From Deltaproteobacteria bacterium (GTDB taxonomy: Bacteria; Desulfobacterota; Desulfobacteria; Desulfobacterales; JAABPS01): 6,018 nucleotides of DNA. The DNA lies in the NCBI GenBank assembly GCA_019309685.1, contig JAFDFT010000373.1, positions 1 to 6,018 of the forward strand, given 5' to 3'. The position numbers were made by a program, and so were the translations under genes. Numbering within the stretch: the first letter of the stretch is position 1; each line of letters opens with the position of its first letter. The notes beneath the pieces are model-generated. The model had not been told where the DNA came from. It saw only the letters and a list, made by a program, of their open reading frames with translations, and made no database searches. This document shows positions 5,143-6,018 of the stretch, piece by piece.

Positions 5143-5943
5143 TTGAAAAATCAAAAAGTAATCGATGGACAAATCAAGGCCGCAAAGCGGGAATTAGCTG
5201 CTATTGATGCAAAAAGAGCTGCACTGCAAGACAGGATTAAACAGCTTCAAATCCTGAAACAATCAATTGCCGATGAGCAGCTCCCGTTTAATCGCCGACC
5301 TGAAATAAACTTGACAAACGAGTCAGACGAGAAACAAAAAATTGCTATTTTTCGGTGCCTTTTTCGAGGGCGGGAAGATGTTTTTCCAAGGCGTTTCGAA
5401 AGTAAGCGCACTGGCAAAAGCGGTTACCAGCCGGTATGCCGTAATGAGTGGATCAGGCCTTTTTGTCAAAAACCCAAGATTAAATGTGGTGAGTGTGAAA
5501 AACGAGATTTCACACCGATTACTGATGATGTCATTCGGAAGCACCTTGTCGGCGTCGACCCAACTGATAGATATCTAAGAGAATACGTCATAGGTGTGTA
5601 TCCAATGCTACTTGATGAAACCTGCTGGTTTCTTGTAGTGGATTTTGACAAAGAGGCATGGATGGAAGATTCCAGAGCTTACCTGAAAACATGCTTGGCT
5701 ACCAATGTCCCAGCTGTCTTAGAACGCTCAAGATCGGGTAATGGCGGACACATCTGGATATTTTTTTCTGAATCGATACCGGCAAAACTCGCCCGTCAAC
5801 TGGGCGCTTTCATGATGACACAGGCAATGGAAGCTCGGCCCGAAATGGGGTTCGACTCCTACGATAGATTTTTCCCAGTCAGGATACACTTCCGAAAGGG
5901 AGTTTCGGAAACCTGATCGCACTTCCACTACAGAAAAAACCTA
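5143..5943 (+). pseudogene. Truncated, frameshifted TOTE-type primase-helicase
   Basis: This is a paralogue of the protein at 364-2838; the block from RGREDVF to RDF matches at 37 of 49 residues. From TTG at 5143 (GAGG 5 nt upstream, same spacing as its paralogue) it retains the coiled coil, the four cysteines (99, 108, 115, 118), DFD (167-169) and the GGHIWIFF histidine (203). After SYDRFFP the frame is lost: one base is missing in the TTTTTCCC run (5869-5876), so translation ends at TGA 5914-5916. The next frame resumes the homology (SQDTLPK, GSFGNLIALPLQK) up to about 5943, where it is cut by foreign sequence. The third primase acid and the whole helicase are lost from the readable product, about 257 residues, so it is probably inactive. 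Confidence 0.85.
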
Positions 5944-6018
5944 GTGTCATGTCAACTTTCAAGTGTCGGATAAAGACGTTTTAGTTTTGTTCGGGCATCC
6001 TTTGCTGTGAATTGCCAG
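5942..6018. mobile_element. 3' end of an insertion sequence, probably IS630-type, cut by the window edge
   Basis: Homology between the two primase-helicase copies stops immediately after CCTA: the intact gene reads CCTAAAGAA and this copy CCTAGTGTC. The TA at 5942-5943 is the junction. Insertion at a TA, which is duplicated, is the hallmark of the IS630/Tc1/mariner superfamily. A transposase-like reading frame ends 8 bp inside the junction. The other end and its terminal repeat are not visible. Confidence 0.6.
5952..6018 (-). CDS. C-terminal tail of a probable transposase (partial)
   Basis: Read on the minus strand from the window edge, 21 codons end at a TGA (5954-5952). They include FTAKDARTKLKRLYPTL, which resembles my recollection of the last residues of some IS630-family transposases. 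Only this tail is present, so the family call leans on the TA junction as much as on the peptide. It runs antisense to the gene it interrupts. Confidence 0.5.
   Translation of the reverse strand, partial: WQFTAKDARTKLKRLYPTLES

Overview
The window is AT-rich bacterial DNA made up entirely of accessory genes. It carries no housekeeping gene that would fix a taxon. The toxin-antitoxin modules, the primase-helicase family, the tRNA-anchored repeats and a probable IS630-type insertion would all fit a Gram-negative bacterium, possibly an anaerobic deltaproteobacterial type; that placement is inference only.

Layout. Two copies of a roughly 200-bp sequence (89-288 and 4002-4202) set the frame. Each begins with the 5' half of a tRNA-Arg(CCU) gene, breaks off right after the anticodon loop, continues through three GGCACA-type direct repeats phased at 11 bp, and ends in a rho-independent terminator. 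The two copies align without a gap and match at 169 of 195 positions, although they lie 3,913 bp apart. This is what tandem integration by a tyrosine recombinase at a tRNA anticodon loop would leave. I read 89-4001 as one complete integrated cassette and 4002 to beyond the window end as the start of a second. Neither shows an integrase gene.

Cassette 1 holds, all on the minus strand, a VapBC-type toxin-antitoxin pair (antitoxin 3335-3556, PIN-domain toxin 2955-3338) followed by a large archaeo-eukaryotic-primase/SF2-helicase fusion of the TOTE conflict-system type (364-2838). Cassette 2 holds a HigBA-type pair on the minus strand (toxin 4630-4986, Xre antitoxin 4325-4633) and, divergently on the plus strand, a second copy of the primase-helicase gene. 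That second copy is broken: it has a one-base frameshift inside the primase domain at about 5869-5876, and 70 bp later it is cut at a TA dinucleotide (5942-5943) by what looks like the 3' end of an IS element whose transposase is read on the minus strand and runs off the window.

How the parts work together. The recurrent pairing is one toxin-antitoxin module plus one primase-helicase inside tRNA-anchored att-like borders, with unrelated toxin-antitoxin families and opposite gene orientation in the two cassettes. The toxin-antitoxin modules would stabilise the cassettes, and the nucleic-acid-remodelling enzyme is plausibly the defence or replication cargo. The best-resolved regulatory site is a perfect 11-bp inverted repeat (4993-5018) that covers the spacer and -10 element of the higBA promoter. 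It implies autoregulation by the antitoxin and a leaderless toxin mRNA.
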